From Paroedura picta (Eukaryota; Chordata; Lepidosauria; Squamata; Gekkonidae): DNA of 64,000 bases. Below, in pieces: positions 10,901 to 18,900 of the stretch (position 1 is the first letter of the stretch; every line of letters starts with the position of its first letter). The stretch spans positions 21,540,533-21,604,532 of the forward strand of contig NC_135369.1 in NCBI RefSeq assembly GCF_049243985.1. The letters run 5' to 3'. The notes below the pieces were generated by a model, which had not been told where the DNA came from, made no database searches, and worked only from the letters and a program-made list of their open reading frames with translations. The position numbers and the translations under genes are program-made.

Positions 10901-12891
10901 CCAACCCAGAGCTGACTGTTAGAATAGACATACCTGAAAAGTATTGGGGAGAAGCGATCAACACTGCTAACTACCTGCAAAAGAGTTTACCTACTGAAGG
11001 TGCTACTAGTACACCATATGAACTATGGTATGGGCACAAGCCCAGTGTGAATCATCTAAAGGTGTTTGGATCACCTGTACATTTCTCCAGAATAGCGTGC
11101 CAAGATAGACCTTCGTGCAGAAGAAGGCATTTTAGCTGGCTACGCACTGGGATGCAAAGGATACAGAATCCTTGACCCACAAACAGACACAGTCAAAACC
11201 AGGGGTAGTCAAACTGCGGCCCTCCAGATGTCCATGGACTACAATTCCAATTCTACAAAAGCTGGCAGGGGCTCCTGGGAATTGTAGTCCATGGACATCT
11301 GGAGGGCCGCAGTTCGATTACCCCTGGTCAACACTGACAACCCTAGAAGTAGGTTAGGCTGACGGAGAGGGACATTAACAGCCCCACACCCTGGAAATTG
11401 TTCTCCAATACATTGGCAAGGATTCATTGTGGCAGTGCAGGAGCTACAGGGCATTACCTGTCATGCTATGCATTTGTGAATGCTTTAATGCTCTCCACCA
11501 CACACACACACATACACACACGGTTATGCACTGAGGACAAGAAGATGCATCCATTACCCATTCAGATTTGACTTTTGGTGATTTGGAGGAAGGGGAGACG
11601 CTTGATTCTGGAGGATCACACCTCAAACACTTACATAATTCTTACAAGATAAAAATAGAGGAAACAAATGATTAGGCAGGAACAGAGAACAGAAAATGGG
11701 GACAATCCCAGACTGGACCCTGGCAGATTTCACTCTCTTATTACTGCCGCAGAGACTGCTGGGGATGCGCAATTCCTAACTGTACTCTTGACTGGATAAC
11801 TTGCAGGCCGGAGAAGAACAGTTTGTCAGAAACAATGAGGCTGTCTTTTTCCTTCCTCTTGTGGGAGCCTCCGGGAGTGGTGTGGAATGAGAACGGCCCC
11901 TCTGGTGGGTTCCCAGGCCACAGCATGAATTGAAGCGCCTGCAGAAGTGACAGCTCTTCAAAATAATTGAGAATAATTGAGCAGGGTTTTTTTTTAATCT
12001 TTCAGGGAGGAACAGAGGGGACAACCAACGGAGCTGCAGCAGAGAGATGGGACTGAGGTTGGTTGCCTTTAGACTGCCCTCCTCTGACCAACTAACAATT
12101 CCTGCCCTTGGAAGCAGTCCTACCCTGGTTCAAGAGGGTCAGAACCTCTGGCATCAGGGGAAGTCTCCTTGCGCTATGGGGATGTGGCACTGTTAGTAGG
12201 GTGGACCTGTGGGTTCCAACCCAGGAAATGTTTTTACTGCAACAAGTCTGTCTTACTGCAGCGTCCAGCAGGGACCAGCCAAATGGGAAGCTCACAAAGA
12301 GGGCATGAAGAAGGCAGCCAACTCTGAGGTGCTCCCAGTACGTAGCCTCCTGGGATCTAGTGCCTCTACACATGGAGGCTCCCATGTAGCTATCCTAGAT
12401 GGTAACCGACCCAGAAAACCATCCTCCACAAATCTGCCTGATGCTTTTGAAAATTTCATCTTAGCTGGCAGTTTGGAACCAAAGCTGTTCAGAAACAGGG
12501 CATTCTGCAAGTCAATTATATGTTGCCTGGAAAAGGACCTTCATTCATCCAGCCTGGACTTTCTGTTGAACAGCTTCACCCGTCAATACCCTCAGCTATT
12601 GAGACAGAGAAAGACCATAACCCTGTCCCTCTTCACTCTTTCTGTACCTGTCTCACTTTTATAAACTTTGTTTCTCCCCGCCTTTCGGTCATCTACACAC
12701 ACTTCCACCAGGTAACACACGCACCAGCACAGAGAGCAACGGAAGCACACAAACCATGCAATGAATTAAAATCCCCTTCCTGGTTTCTTCTTCCACCACT
12801 CTGGTTTTCCCAGGAGAATGTTCTCTCTTTTTCTCCTCATTCCCTGCGTACCTGTTACATAGCTGCAAAGGATCCACATGGTCAAGACCAT
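1604..12891 (-). CDS. CTX/VSIG-family Ig-domain membrane protein, complete 7-exon gene
   Basis: Seven exons (12891-12852, 8580-8426, 7128-6924, 6116-5961, 3922-3800, 3336-3189, 1928-1604) join with matching phases into 1152 nt, 383 aa plus stop. Order: signal peptide, V-set domain (Cys in LLPCYF and GTYQCSV), C2 domain, transmembrane helix, 107-aa-class tail. VPPSDPKC at the V-C2 junction and SVSC near the end of C2 supply the second cysteine pair that VSIG1, VSIG2, GPA33 and CAR have and JAMs lack. Both Ig domains are split into half-domain exons, as known for the CTX/JAM family. The tail ends GFLV, a class II PDZ-ligand-like end similar to the SSFLV of JAM-A. Inferred role: cell-cell adhesion or junction receptor at the plasma membrane. 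VSIG1, VSIG2, VSIG8 and GPA33 are all possible relatives; I cannot decide orthology by eye, so no symbol is given. It is transcribed divergently from TSTD1. Confidence 0.85.
2165..2300 (-). mobile_element. tRNA-SINE family A, body fragment
   Basis: Only the body (CAGACACCCTGTGAGG on the plus strand) remains; it lies in the last intron of the CTX-like gene. Confidence 0.6.
2545..2890 (-). mobile_element. CR1 LINE 3' end
   Basis: The minus strand encodes the CR1 ORF2 terminus (RAVPLWNRLPQEVVGSPSLE) and ends with the CR1-type terminal repeat near ATTCTATGATT. 5'-truncated. Confidence 0.85.
3189..3336 (-). CDS. CTX-like gene exon 6, transmembrane segment
   Basis: The acceptor is TTGCATTTCAG and the donor GTAAGC. 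It encodes a short stalk (APRGSTS), about 23 hydrophobic residues from LLVGIILMLL to LVLWL, a basic stop-transfer (HHHSRKK) and SYNEIR. EIR matches the EIRED or DLRED start of the tail in CAR, VSIG8 and VSIG2. Confidence 0.92.
3505..3778 (-). mobile_element. tRNA-SINE family A
   Basis: Full copy. Its head ends 21 bp from the splice donor of exon 5 of the CTX-like gene. Confidence 0.78.
3800..3922 (-). CDS. CTX-like gene exon 5, second half of C2 domain
   Basis: It encodes ILLTFHNLTTEASGLYRC, the F-strand motif of a C2 domain, then TASNMLGSVSCSLELRVHV, with the extra CTX-family cysteine. HNLT is an N-glycosylation sequon. The donor GTGAGT is strong. A SINE ends 21 bp beyond it inside the intron. 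Confidence 0.92.
4177..4245. mobile_element. hAT MITE family 1, half copy with target duplication
   Basis: Left half only, yet flanked by GACTAGAC on both sides, so the right half was already missing or was lost internally. Confidence 0.75.
4395..4545 (-). mobile_element. CR1 LINE 3' fragment
   Basis: TCATCTAGTCCAACCTCTTG and GCAGGACACTCAC are CR1 3'-UTR hallmarks. Confidence 0.7.
4960..5225. mobile_element. hAT-like element family 4
   Basis: CAGCCTTTCTCAACTTTTT start and body shared with copies at 18.7, 30.4 and 45.6 kb; contains a short CR1 end near 5075-5118. Confidence 0.6.
5390..5565 (+). mobile_element. L2-clade LINE 3' end
   Basis: Ends GGGCGGTATATAAATATAAT and TAAATAAAT, the tail type shared by all L2-like copies here. 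Confidence 0.55.
5961..6116 (-). CDS. CTX-like gene exon 4, first half of C2 domain
   Basis: The acceptor is CTGTCCTGCAG. It encodes VPPSDPKCSSEG, the B-strand cysteine (LQFSCTVDEG) and the core tryptophan (FVWEKI). The donor GTATCA is weak at +5. The phase (1) fits exon 5 and restores Asp at the junction. Confidence 0.88.
6376..6560 (+). repeat. CA microsatellite and long polypyrimidine tract
   Basis: (CA)n near 6400, then about 140 bp almost wholly C and T, in an intron of the CTX-like gene. Confidence 0.8.
6924..7128 (-). CDS. CTX-like gene exon 3, second half of V domain
   Basis: The acceptor is CTCCGCAG and the donor GTATAA. It encodes VLAYEQGE, the strand pair around GRVGFAF, and the hallmark DSGTYQC of the F strand, ending LTVF plus one base. 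CSVMNPPD closely resembles CQVNNPPD of VSIG2 and CDVNNPPD of VSIG1. Confidence 0.92.
7555..8400 (+). mobile_element. L2-clade LINE, fragments of reverse transcriptase and 3' end
   Basis: The RT part reads GGSAILVLLDLSATFDVVDH and YRVPQRG; the ORF end reads PWWNELPEELRALSQFCGAC. The tail is ATAAATAAATC. Unrelated sequence splits it near 7840-8000. It ends 25 bp before exon 2 of the CTX-like gene. Confidence 0.75.
8426..8580 (-). CDS. CTX-like gene exon 2, first half of V domain
   Basis: The acceptor is a pyrimidine tract ending TTGCAG and the donor is GTGAGT. It encodes GAVKVSV through the B-strand cysteine (LLPCYF) and the core tryptophan (IIWTVV), ending PSHPQQ in phase 0. An L2 LINE tail ends about 25 bp past the donor. 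Confidence 0.9.
8766..9055 (+). mobile_element. Sauria-type SINE
   Basis: tRNA-like A and B boxes, body, and 3' end GGGTCAGACATGACTCGG followed by (ACCTTT)n. GAACCCTATAG flanks it on both sides as a target duplication. Confidence 0.78.
9318..9860. mobile_element. unclassified dispersed element D, copy 1
   Basis: About 520 bp matching 60793-61345: AGGCAGAGTCTGCAC start, ACTTTGTTTATTCC, a GA-rich middle, and GGGATTGGAATAAAA end. No coding capacity seen; probably a nonautonomous DNA transposon. Confidence 0.6.
10071..10189. mobile_element. hAT MITE family 1, variant subfamily
   Basis: Palindromic (CCATGGACTACAATTCCC both ways) with a perfect TTATAGAG target duplication; ends differ slightly from the other copies. 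Confidence 0.8.
10407..10690 (+). mobile_element. Sauria-type SINE
   Basis: Same family. Its 3' half and the next 70 bp are virtually identical to the copy at 8766, while the 5' half and left flank differ. Confidence 0.78.
10914..11334 (+). mobile_element. Ty1/Copia LTR-retrotransposon fossil, integrase-region fragment
   Basis: Plus-strand sequence resembles the C-terminal part of Copia integrase: PEKYWGEAINTANYLQKSLP, then TPYELWYGHKPSVNHLKVFG. Gag, RT and recognisable LTRs are missing on either side, so it is a broken remnant. A hAT MITE has inserted into its right part. Old to intermediate age. Confidence 0.8.
11200..11326. mobile_element. hAT MITE family 1, inserted in the Copia fossil
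   Basis: Inverted ends CAGGGGTAGTCAAACTGCGG; flanks GTCAAAAC and GTCAACAC (7 of 8). Confidence 0.85.
11335..12851. other. intron 1 of the CTX-like gene, mostly single-copy
   Basis: Apart from a short CA repeat (11502-11521) I see no feature; open frames lack codon structure. Confidence 0.5.
12852..12891 (-). CDS. CTX-like gene exon 1, signal peptide
   Basis: ATG at 12891 opens 13 codons (MVLTMWILCSYVT) plus one base, then a donor GTACGC. The hydrophobic run is signal-like and the phase (1) fits exon 2, giving T-G-A-V-K-V at the junction. A second in-frame ATG at 12930 would add 13 residues rich in Lys/Arg, a good n-region for a signal peptide; both ATGs have a purine at -3. The exon is 4.3 kb from exon 2, so it is the least certain exon of this gene. 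Confidence 0.6.
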
Positions 12892-13439
12892 GCCGGAATG
12901 CCTGAGTCTTCTCTTGTTTCCAGGGAGCATGGCTGGGACGGTCAGTTTAGCCCACGAGCGCATCCATGCTGTGACCGACTCCACCCCAGAGGAATCCTCA
13001 CCAGGGATGCGCCCTCCTCCCTTCCCGACCCCTCTGTGATCTTCTCGACTCTTTCCCTCCCTCTCTTCATCCTCCCAGCTCTGTTTATCTGCCTCTCCTT
13101 CAGCTGGAGTATTGAACTGCAGATTTTTCAGGACAGGGACTGGTTATTTCAAGAAGACATGAACATGTACAGCACTCCAAGGTTTCAGGCAGAGGGGAAG
13201 GGGCTGCCACAGCCCTTTCTAGAGGAAATCTTTTCTTTTGGAGATGCTGTTTTGGGAATTGCCCCCGAGCTAGGGAAAGCACCCTGGAGATCAACAGCAC
13301 AGTCTGAATAGCACTGATATTGTAAAATATGGCACCCACTACAATTCCGCCTAAACCACTGGGCTATCGGTAAGCGTTAATTTAATGTTCTCTATACTTT
13401 TCTACTGTTCTGTGTTGTGTGTTGCTACCACTTTATTAT

Positions 13440-13545
13440 TGTAAAAATAAGTTTACCTGTTTTCTTTCTGTTTTATGTGAACCGCCCGGAGCCTTCGGGG
13501 AGAGCAGTATATAAATATAATATACAATAAATAAATAAATAAAAA
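13440..13545 (+). mobile_element. L2-clade LINE 3' end
   Basis: GTGAACCGCCCGGAGCCTTC and (AAAT)n tail. Confidence 0.65.
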
Positions 13546-13721
13546 TCCACATTGTACCTTACAATTCATGGAATTCTAAAAATGCTACTCATAAATTGTA
13601 CAGCAATCACTGTAAAATACAAGTCATGTTTGTGAAACGACAGAGTTTCTTTGATTGCTGGGATCTAACGCTATCAGACTTTGAGTCTACCCATACAGCA
13701 AAATAAGGAGAGAGAAATCTG

Positions 13722-13872
13722 AGGTAGAACAAAGCTTGAGTCTAGTGGCACCTTTAAGATTAACAAAGTTTAATTCTGAGTTTAAGCCTGTGCCCATGCA
13801 AGCTTAAACCCAGAATTAAACTTGGTTGGTCTTAAAAGTGCCACTAGACTCAAATAATGTTCTGTTGCTTCA
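13722..13872. repeat. palindromic element of the CTAGTGGCACCTTTAAG family
   Basis: Left arm GAGTCTAGTGGCACCTTTAA, right arm TAAAAGTGCCACTAGACTC. Single arms of the same family recur near 35450, 37025, 43250, 43690 and 54970. Confidence 0.6.
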
Positions 13873-14582
13873 GACCAACCAGGCTAATTGTTGGAAGAAA
13901 TCTGAGTTCAAGTGGGCTGTACTACTTTAGCCTTCAGGGGAAGGGAGTCCCATTCTTGATGTTTCCTTCAGCTAAGAGCACTTTGCAAATAAAAACGAAG
14001 CCAGAGTAGTGAGAGACTGTAAAATATCCCTTTGCATCCTGTGCTGCTTTGCCATTTCCCAGGAACGATTAATGCAGGGAAACTTGGAAAAAAATAATTC
14101 CTCCCCCCCAGTCTGAGGTGGTATAGTTTTGTATTCTTTTCTTCAGGAATACACTTCAGGGCCTTGGCCTCAATAAGAACAAGCTGTTCCTTCTTTCTAG
14201 AAATTTCCAGAGCAATTCTAAGCACTGTTGCAGTCCTACTTTAGAAGGGTGAAACTTTGCTTAGGAGGTCTAAATTTTGTGAGTATAACCATCACTTTGG
14301 AGTAGTCCACAGACTCCAGTCGGATTTTTCCTGACTGGATCTGGTTCAATCATATTCTGCACAGCAGTATAAAAAGCACTTATATCTTGGGCCATGCACA
14401 CTCTTGCCCTTACTCAGTTTGAACTCAGGTGTATATGTATTTCTGCCAGATGAAGTTATCGGCACATGCATCTGATGAAGTGAGCTTCCGGGGAGGGCGG
14501 TATATAAATATATAATAAATAAATACATAAAATCTGGCTCACCTGAAGGCTCTTTGTTGGGGTGCAGAATAGCATATTCTAG

Positions 14583-14690
14583 CTTGACCAGGTTTTGGAT
14601 CCTAAACAGGATCAGTACTTGGATGGGAGCTTGTTTGAGAGACTGCAGAAGAAGCCAATGGCAACTTTTTTGTATCTATTGATCCATGAC
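14583..14690 (+). mobile_element. 5S-rRNA-derived SINE (SINE3 type), partial
   Basis: GATCAGTACTTGGATGGGAG matches the internal promoter region of vertebrate 5S rRNA and is followed by a non-5S body. Confidence 0.6.
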
Positions 14691-15392
14691 TGTGAATAAA
14701 TGATTGATTTATTGCTGAGTTCCAGACAAAGGTAAGAATCAAACCTGGGTCAATTTTGTTCACTGCTAAAGTGGCAAGCCCAAGAGTGCATTTCTGGGAG
14801 GAAGCCCCATTGAACAACATGGATCTTCCTTCCAAGTAAACCTGGTCAGGATGATTTTCTTAGTGTTTTAGAACGCAATCCAATGCCCACTGAGCTGGAT
14901 CCAGACCAGATTTTCTGCTAAGAGAAGCACTTCTATTAGTAGAACAGAGATTTCCTCTTAATGATTTGCGGGAGAGGAAGACTCTTCAAGGGACCCGACT
15001 CCGTGTGGGAGACTAGCCACCTCCTCTTCCCAGCCCCGCCCCGAGCAGCAACTCCGGCTATTCTGATAGGACAGTCACATTCTGATACGTCACGCTTGGG
15101 GCTCGGGGAGTATGGCTCAATTCCCATCCCGCTTCAGAAACGTTTCTCGGTCCTCTTTTCAGGCAGCGTCTGGCGAGCGTGAGATAGGAAGGCGAGGACC
15201 CCTCGCTGCGCCCCGGGCTGACGCCGGAGGTTTTGCATCTTTCTCCCCGGGACTCGCGCTTCTCGTGCCTGGGCGCAGCAGCAGCGGCAGGACCCGTTTG
15301 AAAAGCCGTCGATGCGTTTATTTTTTGCCGTGCTTGTTTTTCCTCTTCGAAAAGTCTTTGGCCATTCCCTCTTTGCAAGCCCCGCGGGAAAG

Positions 15393-15480
15393 AAGAAGAA
15401 GAAGAAGAGTATATATGCCGCTTTTCTCTACCCGAAGGAGGCTCAAAGCGGCTTCCAATCGCCTCCCCTTTCCCCGCCCT
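15393..15480 (-). mobile_element. tRNA-SINE family A, tail fragment in CpG island
   Basis: AAGAAGAAGAAG, then the family's ATATGCCGCTTTTCTCTACC, with raised GC. The rest of the SINE is gone. Confidence 0.65.
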
Positions 15481-15680
15481 TTGCCCAGAGCGGGGACCAG
15501 GGGGGCTTCCTCGGAGACCCCCTCCTCGCGATGTGCTGCAGAGTCGCCCCTCTCGTCCTCGGGAGCGGGACGGTCCCTGTTGGGGAGCCAAACCCGGCAA
15601 GGGGAACTCGTTGGATCGAACATCCTGGATCGTTTCAGCGCTTGCAAGTGGGCAGCCCGGTTGGTCTGCAGTAGCGCCCC

Positions 15681-15785
15681 AAAATCTGGCTCCGGGGGCA
15701 CCTGGCAGACCGATCCAGATTCATTGCAGGCTGAGCCTGCAATGAATCTGGATCCGGTCTGCTAGGTGCCCCCGGAGCCAAATTT
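15681..15785. repeat. 105-bp palindrome in the CpG island
   Basis: Arms CTGGCTCCGGGGGCACC and GGTGCCCCCGGAGCC pair across GCAGGCTGAGCCTGC with few mismatches. Confidence 0.85.
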
Positions 15786-15895
15786 CGGTGCTTTTGGTTT
15801 GCTCCGCGGACTTTGCGGACGGTGCCTGGGAGCGCAGGGGAGGCTCTCGAACCCGGCCTCCTTTTCGGGGCGATCGAGAGCGGCGCTTTGTGCCG

Positions 15896-15983
15896 ATGAC
15901 GGCCATGCGGAAGCTGCTCGCTCCGGGGCTCGTCCGCTCCCCTGGTGCCCTGGCACGTGGGAACGCGGCCAGCGCGGCTGCAG
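15896..15983 (+). CDS. TSTD1: TSTD1 candidate exon 1a, mitochondrial-type leader
   Basis: ATG at 15896 (second ATG at 15905) opens MTAMRKLLAPGLVRSPGALA, then RGNAASAAA plus one base before donor GTAAGG. Arg/Lys spaced among Leu and Ala with no acidic residue is typical of a matrix presequence. Joined to exon 2 it reads AAAAKVISYEE. No transcript evidence is available, so its use is inference. Confidence 0.6.
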
Positions 15984-18900
15984 GTAAGGGCTGCCGGCTG
16001 GAGGGTGCTTGGTCAAGGTCGCCTAATGCTCTCGGTTGGAGCGACTGGCGTGATTGTATTCTGCTTTGAGGCTCCGCTTGGATTTTTATCTCATTAGGAG
16101 CCAAATACGTGCCTTTGGTCAAATGTATGTTTTAAGTTTGGAGGTAGAACTATTGAGCCTCTCGCGTTCTGATTTTAAGCTTTTGGCTATGCAATCCGTT
16201 TGCTTTGGGTTAAGACACACGCACCCCCCCTCCCCATTTCTTATGTCTTTAATTTTTAATTATCTAGCTATTACAAACTCTCCTAGACCTTTAGACTTGG
16301 GGCTGGCAGAACTGTCTGGTCTATAATGCCTCCCGAGTCACATTCCAAAAATCTTGTTTATTAAGGCCTCAGCCAAATAGAATCATGGAGTTGGAAGGGA
16401 CCTCCTGGGTCATCTAGTCCAACCCCCTGCACTATGCAGGACACTCACATCCCAATTGCTCATCCCTCTTTGTCAATGGGAACACCTGATGTGGGGAGAA
16501 GAAGGCCCTGCAGTGGGCAGTAAGAAGACAAGATAGTGAGGACAGCAAATTATCTTCTTTTACGTGCCATGCCTTGTCTGTCTCCAGATTGCGACTCTTA
16601 GGCAAATTCCTGCTTCTTCTCAGATGTTCCTCTCTCTCTCTCAGCTAGAGATGTAGTTAGAAGCCTATCTCTGCCTCACCCCTTTTCCTGTCGTTCCTAA
16701 ACCTCTTATCTACACTATAATCAGGCTGTACACCTTGCTGTGTTAATTACTCTGCCAGCACTCCTCTGGCAGAGGAGGATGAGCTGGTGAATCATGGGAA
16801 TCCCTCCTACAGGGAATTCTAGGCAAGAGGGGGCAATGGCTCAGTGCTAAAGCATCCCTTTAGCATGCAGAACATCTTCAGTTCAGTCCCCAGCATCTCC
16901 AGCTAAAAGAACCAGGCCATAGGTGATGTGAAGGACCTTGGCCTGAGACCCTGGAAAGCTGCTGTAAGTCTGAGTCGACAATACTGACCTTGATGGACAA
17001 AGGGCCTCATTCAGTATAATGCATCCAAGAGATGAGCAGAGGTGGTTTTCCCTTCCCTTCTTCTGTCCGGTGACCCCTGTCTTCCTTGGTGGCCTTCTAA
17101 TCAACCCATGGATGACCTTGCTTAGCCTCTGAGTGGGTGGAAAAGGCATCCTTATCCATTGTTCCTCTATATTTGTGAAACAGCCCTGTGGGTGGAGAGT
17201 GTCCTGGCTGTCCAAGATGGAATAGGCCCTCCCTCTCCAGTTCCTATCTTCCCTCCTTGCCCGCTCACCAATGTGTGTGTGTGGAGGGGGGGAGTTCCTT
17301 CCCTTTGGCCCGCAAAGCGAGGTGGCGAGGGGTTTGTGGCCCAAAGGGAAGCGGCCCCTGCGAGGGGGGGGGATTTCCTTCCCTTTGGGCTGCAGCCCGC
17401 ACCACACTGGAGCCCCGGCATAGCAACAACTATGAAGGCGGCCGTGCCAGCATCCAGCGCAGCTGCAAGAGCCTCCTTTGGAATGGCAGGGCAAATGACC
17501 ACAGCGGTGGCCAGAATGGCGGCAGGTAGCAGCCAACCCTTTCAAAGCCCATTTTTTAAAATGGGCTTTGATACTTGTTGTTGTTGTTATGTGCGAAGTC
17601 GTGTCCGACCCATTGCGACCCCATGGACAATGATCCTCCAGGCCTTCCTGTCCTCTACCATTCCCCGGAGTCCATTTAAGTTTGCACCTACTGCTTCAGT
17701 GACTCCATCCAGCCACCTCATTCTCTGTCGTCCCCTTCTTCTTTTGCCCTCGATCGCTCCCAGCATTAGGCTCTTCTCCAGGGAGTCCTTCCTTCTCATG
17801 AGGTGGCCAAAGTATTTGAGTTTCATCTTCAGGATCTGGCCTTCTAAAGAGCAGTCAGGGTTGATCTCCTCTAGGACTGACCGGTTTGTTCGCCTTGCAG
17901 TCCAAGGGTCTCGCAAGAGTCTTCTCCAGCACCAGAGTTCAAAAGCCTCAATTCTTTGACGCTCGGCCTTCCTTATGGTCCAACTTTCGCAGCCATACAT
18001 TGCAACTGGGAAGACCATAGCCTTGACTAAACGCACTTTTGTTGGCAGGGTGATGTCTCTGCTTTTTAGGATGCTGTCTAGATTTGCCATAGCTTTCCTC
18101 CCCAGGAGCAAGCGTCTTTTAATTTCTTTGCTGCAGTCCCCATCTGCAGTGATCTTGGAGCCCAGGAAAATAAAATCTGTCACTACCTCCATTTCTTCCC
18201 CATCTATTTGCCAGGAATTGAGAGGGCCGGATGCCATGATCTTCGTTTTCTTGATGTTGAGTTTTAAGCCAACTTTTGCACTCTCCTCCTTCACCCGCAT
18301 CAACAGGCTCTTTAGTTCCTCTTCACTTTCTACTAGTATTTTAATAAAAGTGTTGGAATATGCAATGCTTGGTGTACAAAGAAGATCCTGCTGGGGGAGT
18401 AAGGAGACTGATAGTGAGGTCAGCATGTTCTCCTGTTAAGTACCTTGTCTGACTCCAGATGGCTACTTTCATGGCAATTTTCCCCTTCTTGGAAGTGCCA
18501 CAGTCAGTCTCTCCCTCTCAGCTATTGATATAGCTAGGAACTTGTCTCTTGCTCTTCACTATCAAGTATGTTAGTTTCTGAATAAAGCTTTATTTACACT
18601 TTAATCAGGTTGTGCCCCTTTGCTGTGTTAATTACTTTGCCAACAGGATGGATCCATAGGCTCTCACACATTGATACACAGCTCCACTTAGGAAACACAA
18701 GAGCTTGGCCAGGGGAGGTTGGGAGATGGTGGCAGCCTTCTAGAATCTAGGTCAGGGTTTCATGAAACCCTGGGGTTTCCCAAATGGGTGGGAGTTAATT
18801 CTTTATATATTTTTTAAAAATGTTAAACATTTATCAAGTGATATGACCCTATGTGGTTATATTGACCCCCCCCAATACCCCCCAAATGGCCAATGATGGG

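Larger units (their letters stand above)
12931..15009. other. spacer between the divergent CTX-like gene and TSTD1
   Basis: About 2 kb with an L2 tail, a palindromic repeat, a 5S-SINE fragment and AT-rich single-copy sequence. No exon recognised. A long open frame at 12520-13311 on the plus strand overlaps the signal exon antisense and looks fortuitous. Confidence 0.5.
15010..15895 (+). promoter_or_regulatory. TSTD1: CpG-rich promoter region, probably the original TSTD1 promoter
   Basis: This is a dense CpG stretch in otherwise CpG-poor DNA. It contains a CRE-like TACGTCA near 15088 and leads straight into a first exon with an ATG at 15896. A SINE fragment and a 105-bp palindrome have been inserted into it. 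Confidence 0.6.

Noticed and set aside
12520-13311. 263-codon open frame on the plus strand
   Set aside because: It runs antisense over the signal exon of the CTX-like gene, shows no family resemblance, and has the composition of shadow sequence.
15112-15765. 217-codon open frame in the CpG island
   Set aside because: It reads through a SINE fragment and one arm of the palindrome; GC-rich DNA lacks stops by chance.
17159-17573. Upstream exon of TSTD1 or F11R in the G-rich segment
   Set aside because: No phase-1 donor after a plausible coding stretch; the sequence looks like a worn transposon.
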